This document shows, one piece after another, positions 59,826 to 64,000 of a stretch of 64,000 nucleotides of DNA. The notes beneath the pieces were generated by a model that ran no database searches, was not told the DNA's origin, and saw nothing but the letters and a program-made list of their open reading frames with translations. Position numbers and translations under genes: made by a program. The stretch's first letter is position 1. Each line of letters begins with the position of its first letter. The DNA lies in the NCBI RefSeq assembly GCF_014203545.1, contig NZ_JACHJG010000019.1:1-64000 (forward strand). The letters are read 5' to 3'. The DNA comes from Streptomyces netropsis (GTDB lineage Bacteria > Actinomycetota > Actinomycetes > Streptomycetales > Streptomycetaceae).

Positions 59826-60293
59826 ATGTCTTCAGCTGTTATCGCCCGTATCGCTGCTACCGCCGTCGCGTGCGGCGCGGTCCTCGCCACCACGGTCCTC
59901 CCCGCTACCGCCGCCGCCCATGCCGACCCGTTCCGTGCGACCTCGCCGGTCGTGATCGGGAAGGTCCAGTACGACAGCCCCGGCAAGGACGACCGCAGCA
60001 ACTGGAGCCTCAACGCCGAGTGGATCGACATCGTCAACACCGGCCACCACGCGGTGAACCTGCACAACTGGACCTTGAAGGACGCCGACCGGCACACCTA
60101 CCGCTTCGGCCACCTGCGCCTGGCCCCCCACCAGAAGGTCCGCGTCCACACCGGCACCGGCCGCGACACCGTCCGCGACGTCTACCAGAACCGCCGCGCC
60201 TACGTCTGGGACAACTACCGCGACACCGCGACCCTCCGCAACGACCACGGCCGCGTCATCGACACCGAGTCCTGGGGCCACCGCGGACACTGA
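59826..60293 (+). CDS. Secreted lamin-tail-domain protein
   Basis: 155 aa from the ATG at 59826. Signal peptide VIARIAATAVACGAVLATTV ... AHA. The mature part is one lamin-tail (LTD) domain: VVIGKVQYDSPGKDDRSNWS, LNAEWIDIVNTGHHAVNLHN, WTLKDADRHTYRFGHLRLAP, HQKVRVHTGTGRD, YVWDNYRDTATLRNDHGRVI. The family is common in secreted Streptomyces proteins and may bind surfaces or DNA. It is the intact counterpart of the broken copy at 22702-23144, about 37 kb away. Confidence 0.9.
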   Translation: MSSAVIARIAATAVACGAVLATTVLPATAAAHADPFRATSPVVIGKVQYDSPGKDDRSNWSLNAEWIDIVNTGHHAVNLHNWTLKDADRHTYRFGHLRLAPHQKVRVHTGTGRDTVRDVYQNRRAYVWDNYRDTATLRNDHGRVIDTESWGHRGH

Positions 60294-60340
60294 CCGGTAG
60301 ACGGAAGCCGCCCCTCACTCTTTAAGCGGCTTTCACCCCA

Positions 60341-60388
60341 CACAGCGGTGCGCTCCTGGGCCTCGAGGCCCAGGAGCGCACCGCTGTG
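60341..60388. terminator. 48-bp perfect palindrome after the lamin-tail gene
   Basis: Positions 60341-60364 (CACAGCGGTGCGCTCC...) and 60365-60388 are perfectly self-complementary with no loop bases. It lies 48 bp past the gene stop and will act as a strong bidirectional terminator; it could also extrude as a cruciform. Confidence 0.75.
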
Positions 60389-60767
60389 CACTACCCGGCG
60401 ACTACCTGCTCCAGCACGGCCTGGCCGCACGGTTCGCCGAGGATGGCGACGACATTCCCGACGCCTGTCGGCCTCGCTGTCTGTCTCGTCATCCGCCGCC
60501 GCGCCCCGGGCTGGGCTGCAGGGGCGGGCGGCGTCGCGGCCGGGGCTGGCCCAGCCAGGAGGCCCAGCGCAGTGTGCTGGCCTGCGCCGGCGGCAGCAGG
60601 CCGGTGCCGATGAGCGCGGCCCGGCAGGCCCGCCCCGGCGGCGAGCTGCCACATTCCCCTCCCCCAGCAGCGCCTGCCAGGCCCTCATGAGGTGGGATCC
60701 ACATTCCACACCTCAGGCAGATCGTTGCCGCAACGACAACACTCGCTCGTGAGAGTCGGACCGGAGT
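60389..60767. other. Gene-free stretch
   Basis: All frames are GC-rich and protein-unlike. Short G/C-rich inverted words are seen, nothing assignable. Confidence 0.35.
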
Positions 60768-62141
60768 TCAGCCCGTCCCGTCCTCGGGCGGCTGGAGGCG
60801 GCCCCATCGGGTGTTGGTGCCGCTGAACTGTGCGTCGGAGAGGGCGACCTGGCCCCCGTTCATCTGGGCGCGGACGAAGGAGACCAGGCCGCCGCTGAAC
60901 CTGGCGTGGCCGAGCGAGACGGTGCCTCCGTTGAATCGCCCATGGTGGAAGGTGACCGTGCTGTCGGTGAACTGCCCGTAGTCGAAGGTGACGTTTCCAC
61001 CGTCAAACCCCGCCGCGTAGAAGGTCACCGTACCGCCCGTGAATTCCGCGTCGTCGAGGGCGACGGCACCGCCGGCGAAGTGTGCGTGGTCGAAACTCAG
61101 CGTACCTCCGGTGAACCGTGCGCGGGGGAAGGCGAGCGAACCGTCATCGAGTCGCGTCCGGTTGAAGGTGACCGTGGCGTTACTGAACTGCGCGTAGTCG
61201 AAGCCGACCGTGCTGCCACTGAACCGTGCTTCGTCCATAGCGAGTGTCCCGCCGCTGAGGCTCGCATGGTGAAACGTGATGTCGCCGGCACCGAGCAGCG
61301 CGCCGCAGAAGGAAAGCGCGCTTCCGCTGAACCGCGCCTCGTCGAAGCTGACCGTACCGCCCTGGAATTGTGCGTCGTTGAACGTGACCGTGCCGGGTCC
61401 GAATCGTGCGCCATGGAAGGTGACCGCGCCGTCGAGGAATCCGGCACCGTCGAAGCTGATTAGGTCACCGACGAAATCGGCGTCGGCAAAGGAGACACTG
61501 CCTCGAAACCGGCAGCCGGAGAAGTCGCCTCCATCGAAGGTCGCGCGGGTGAAATCAAGAGCGCAAGTCGACCAGGAAGACTCCTCCCGTGACTCCTGGA
61601 GGTGATCTCGGATGACCTGGATGACCGTCTGCCGTACCTCCCGTTCTCCCTTCTCGTACTGGTCGGACTCCGGGTTCCATTCGTAGGGCATGCGCAGATA
61701 GGCGCACAGGACGTCCACGCAGACCTGGCGTTGCTCCCCCCAGTCGTCGGCCAGCCGGGCCATCGCGTATACGCCGGCGAGGCGCACTGCCGGGCCTTCA
61801 TGGCCCAGCTGACCGGCCGCCGTGCTGTAGCGATCGGCGAACTGCGTCGCGTCCGCCCGGTGGGCGTCCCCTTCGGCGATGCGCTGCTTGCGGTAGGCGT
61901 ACACACCGGCGAGGACCGCGCCGAAGACCGTCAGGATGGCGATGCTGAGCTTGATGGCGTCGGGAACGCCCAGGGTCCCCGTGGGTTCCGTCAGCCGGCG
62001 GACGAGCCAGTACGCCGCGATCCCGGCGACGCAGGCCACGACCACAGCCAGACCGGCCACGATCCACACAGGCCAGAGGTCCGGCGCATACCGACCACTC
62101 GAATGCCGCCATCGACGCGGCCACCAGCGTCTACGGGCCAT
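60768..62141 (-). CDS. Membrane protein with a 12-residue Phe/Gly repeat (pentapeptide-repeat-like)
   Basis: 457 aa from the ATG at 62141 (MARRRWWPRR), two codons after the kinase stop. Two transmembrane helices (WIVAGLAVVVACVAGIAAYW and IKLSIAILTVFGAVLAGVYA) lead into a conserved cytoplasmic segment (QFADRYSTAAGQLGHEGPAV RLAGVYAMARLADD). From about residue 215 a repeat begins, with period 12 and consensus G-T-V-(T/S)-F-x-x-A-x-F-x-G; sixteen or so units run to the end (for example GTVSFDEARFSG, GTLSFDHAHFAG). This is likely a right-handed beta-helix. Pairing with the kinase suggests a signalling partner or substrate. Confidence 0.84.
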   Translation of the reverse strand: MARRRWWPRRWRHSSGRYAPDLWPVWIVAGLAVVVACVAGIAAYWLVRRLTEPTGTLGVPDAIKLSIAILTVFGAVLAGVYAYRKQRIAEGDAHRADATQFADRYSTAAGQLGHEGPAVRLAGVYAMARLADDWGEQRQVCVDVLCAYLRMPYEWNPESDQYEKGEREVRQTVIQVIRDHLQESREESSWSTCALDFTRATFDGGDFSGCRFRGSVSFADADFVGDLISFDGAGFLDGAVTFHGARFGPGTVTFNDAQFQGGTVSFDEARFSGSALSFCGALLGAGDITFHHASLSGGTLAMDEARFSGSTVGFDYAQFSNATVTFNRTRLDDGSLAFPRARFTGGTLSFDHAHFAGGAVALDDAEFTGGTVTFYAAGFDGGNVTFDYGQFTDSTVTFHHGRFNGGTVSLGHARFSGGLVSFVRAQMNGGQVALSDAQFSGTNTRWGRLQPPEDGTG

Positions 62142-62146
62142 CGCTT

Positions 62147-63013
62147 TCAGCTCGCCCGACCGCCCGCGGCAGAAATCAACTCCGCTACGAACTCCCGGCA
62201 TGAACCGTAACGATGCTCAGGGTCCTTGGCCAGCGCCTTCGTCATCACACGGTCGACGGCCGGCGCGAGGTCCGGGCGACTCTCAGAGAGGTCCGGGGGT
62301 GGTTCGTTTGCGTGCGCCCACAGCAGCGCCATGTCGTCGTCGTGCTGGAACACGGAGCTACCCGCAAGGGCCTCGTATACGACGCAGGCGAGGTTGTACA
62401 GATCGCCCCGACCGTCTACGGGGTGGCCGGAGATCTGTTCGGGGGACACGTAGTCCAGGGTGCCGATGAACTGACCCACTGTCGTGAGGGACACCTCCTC
62501 CAGCGATGGTTTCGCCATCCCGAAGTCCATGAGATACGCATCGTAGGGATCGTCGCCAACAGGGCTTCTGTCCAACAGGATGTTGCCGGGCTTTACGTCC
62601 CTGTGTACGAGACCGTGCTCGTGCGCGGCGTCGAGCGCCGACGCCACCTGCGCGGCGATACGCATCGCACTGTTTACCGGTAGTGGACCGTCCCGGTCCA
62701 GGAGGGCTCCCAAGTCCGGCCCCGAAACGTAACGCATGGCGATGTACAAGACCCCGTTGGCCTCTCCAGCTCCGAAGATCGGCACGATGTGCGGATGATC
62801 GATCGCAGCAGCCATGCGCGACTCATGGATGAAACGTCGACGGAAAACGTTACTGTGCGTCAACTCGGGGGCGAGTACTTTCAGGGCCACGACACGGCCC
62901 ATCCGCAGATCCTTCGCGAGGTAGACGACGCCCATTCCCCCGCGGCCAATCTCACGCTCCACCTGGTAGCCCGCGATCTGTGCACCGAGCTGAATGGGCT
63001 GATATCGGGCCAC
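62147..63013 (-). CDS. Serine/threonine protein kinase
   Basis: 288 aa, essentially the kinase domain alone. Gly-rich loop GRGGMGVVY at residues 23-31, catalytic K45 in VALK, HRDVKPGNILL catalytic loop, DFGMAKP, and GTLDYVSPEQISG activation segment with APE replaced by SPE. The Hanks-type core ends near residue 280; no juxtamembrane region, transmembrane helix or PASTA sensor follows, unlike many actinomycete kinases. The next gene supplies a membrane-bound repeat protein six bases downstream, so kinase and membrane partner are separate polypeptides. Confidence 0.92.
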   Translation of the reverse strand: MARYQPIQLGAQIAGYQVEREIGRGGMGVVYLAKDLRMGRVVALKVLAPELTHSNVFRRRFIHESRMAAAIDHPHIVPIFGAGEANGVLYIAMRYVSGPDLGALLDRDGPLPVNSAMRIAAQVASALDAAHEHGLVHRDVKPGNILLDRSPVGDDPYDAYLMDFGMAKPSLEEVSLTTVGQFIGTLDYVSPEQISGHPVDGRGDLYNLACVVYEALAGSSVFQHDDDMALLWAHANEPPPDLSESRPDLAPAVDRVMTKALAKDPEHRYGSCREFVAELISAAGGRAS

Positions 63014-63294
63014 CCGCCGAAAGTAGCATCCGGACGCCTCGGGCCGATGGATATCGGTAAGGGCTACGGCACGATGTCAGGTGCGGACCGTCCTCCACGC
63101 CAGCCGGCTGATTTCGGCGGCCGTAGAGCACCCCGTCTGCGCGTGCCCCGAGCCGACGGTCAGCTGACCGAGTTCGAGTTCCGATACACGGCCTATTTCC
63201 TGCAGTGTTTCTTCTGCGGGAACTACGGTCGCTCCACACATGCCCGGGCCGGACAGCCAGTCTCCGGCCTTGTACATGGCTTGCTCCGGTCGCT

Positions 63295-63627
63295 TCACAC
63301 ATGCCCGGACGCTGATTCCGGCGCCGGTGGCCAGCCGTGCGATTGCGGGCAGGGCACCTGCTCAGCGCAGAAGGTAGGACAGAGCATGGGGCCCTGCGCG
63401 ATCAGCGCTCGGTCCCGCGCCCATGTGGCGCCTTCGCCGTGCGCAGCCTCGTCGGCCGGGTGGACCGTGGCATTCACCAGTGCGCTGGTGGCGGCGGTAG
63501 CGGCCGTGTGTGCCGCAGCCCAGTGCGCGACGTGGCGGTCGAACGCGGACTCACCCCGCAGCCAGAGGACGACCTGGTGCTTCGGGCCGAACGCCTGAAT
63601 TGCGTCGTGGCAGGTGTCCAGCAGCAC
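63295..63627 (-). CDS. Possible small protein, unknown
   Basis: 110 codons: MLLDTCHDAIQAFGPKHQVV, WLRGESAFDRHVAHWAAAHT, a helical Ala/Thr stretch, then GEGATWARDRALIAQGP and a Cys/Pro-rich tail. The first 80 residues look protein-like. No family is recognised. It is downstream of the GNAT gene on the same strand. Confidence 0.4.
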   Translation of the reverse strand: MLLDTCHDAIQAFGPKHQVVLWLRGESAFDRHVAHWAAAHTAATAATSALVNATVHPADEAAHGEGATWARDRALIAQGPMLCPTFCAEQVPCPQSHGWPPAPESASGHV

Positions 63628-63638
63628 GTCAGAGGTCG

Positions 63639-64000
63639 TTACGGCTCGTCGAGGCTCCGGACCGGCCCGTCCCTTCGGGGTTCAGTCGTTCGCAGGTTGC
63701 GCATCATGACGGCGAAGACGGGGGAGTCCGCGAAAGGCTGTTGCTGCCCGATCTGTTCGTAGCCCCACGATTCGTAGACGGCTTGGACCCGGCCCTCGCC
63801 CGCGGTGGGATCGACCAGCAGCGTGACGCGCTCCTCGACGTGGCCGGCAAGCAGCTCGTCGTGGAGATGCCTGGCGGCCCCCTGACCACGCCACGGCTTG
63901 CGGAGACAGATCTCCTGGAAGGCCAGGGTGCGGCTGCCTGTCTCGGCGGTGAATCCCTCGGGCAGCGGGATGGTCATCGCCGTCCACCAGCTGGTGTTGG
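63639..64000 (-). CDS. GNAT-family acetyltransferase, cut by the window edge
   Basis: The frame is open to the right edge (NTSWWTA precedes MTIPLPEG), so the N-terminus is missing. The visible part has the acetyl-CoA-binding motif RKPWRGQGAARHLHDELLAG (R/Q-x-x-G-x-A variant), then TLLVDPTAGEGRVQAVYESW and GYEQIGQQQPFADSPVFAVM. Typical of N-acetyltransferases of the Rim/Gcn5 type. Substrate unknown. Confidence 0.82.
   Translation of the reverse strand, partial: NTSWWTAMTIPLPEGFTAETGSRTLAFQEICLRKPWRGQGAARHLHDELLAGHVEERVTLLVDPTAGEGRVQAVYESWGYEQIGQQQPFADSPVFAVMMRNLRTTEPRRDGPVRSLDEP

Noticed and set aside
1..64000. rRNA operon, tRNA genes or an integrated phage
   Set aside because: No rRNA-like conserved blocks, no recognisable tRNA, and no phage structural genes such as terminase, portal or capsid were seen.

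Overview
The window is the left end of a linear Streptomyces replicon, most likely a linear plasmid. Base 1 begins with the sequence shared by Streptomyces telomeres (CCCGCGGAGCGGGT), followed by about 280 bp of small hairpins with three-base loops. Composition and codon use are those of a high-GC actinomycete. Deeper in lie the two proteins that cap such telomeres, Tap and Tpg, and a replication module made of a primase-polymerase, a P4-type primase-helicase and an iteron-like repeat field. The right end is not in the window.

Layout. 0-0.7 kb: telomere, 16-bp tandem repeats and a leader. 0.7-3.3 kb: terminal-type helicase. 3.4-8.3 kb: a tightly coupled three-gene operon (small coupling protein, SMC-like ATPase with a CxxC/CxxC pair, PD-(D/E)xK-like nuclease) that looks like an ABC-three-component/Lamassu-type conflict system. 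8.3-12.9 kb: decayed ground with a rearrangement junction at about 9.715 kb and a PIN-domain gene. 13-21.7 kb: a secreted ALF-repeat/lectin/coiled-coil toxin locus with a toxin-tip module and an immunity candidate; it resembles the umbrella-toxin (Umb) architecture of Streptomyces. 22-25 kb: IS630 and lamin-tail pseudogenes, then an HTH regulator with a small membrane protein. 25.7-29.7 kb: a zinc-ribbon protein divergent from a UvrD-like helicase. 30-33 kb: a large membrane protein between perfect 38-bp inverted repeats, beside a serine recombinase remnant.

33.5-37.1 kb: replication operon and candidate origin. 37.1-39.3 kb: a toxin-antitoxin pair whose toxin gene is frameshifted, and two unknown genes. 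39.5-42.3 kb: tap-tpg. 42.5-44.5 kb: a tandem zeta-toxin protein divergent from tap, with a small convergent partner. 44.7-48.0 kb: a STAND NTPase overlapping a membrane-anchored Holliday-junction-resolvase-like nuclease, a second candidate defence pair. 48-52 kb: small proteins, a DUF6247-type pair and a three-gene coupled operon. 52-55.4 kb: gene fragments, a secreted HNH nuclease and a methyltransferase. 55.5-59.1 kb: ABC transporter, small membrane protein and secreted helical peptide, divergent from a SARP-type regulator. 59.8-60.4 kb: the intact lamin-tail gene. 60.8-63 kb: a Ser/Thr kinase and a membrane protein with a 12-residue repeat. The right edge cuts a GNAT acetyltransferase.

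How the parts fit: Tap and Tpg patch the 3' overhangs left when replication from the internal origin reaches the telomeres; the terminal helicase belongs to the family found at such ends. The rest is accessory cargo, mainly conflict functions: two candidate nuclease defence systems, a toxin-particle-like locus, zeta and RelE-like stabilisation modules, and a possible bacteriocin cluster.
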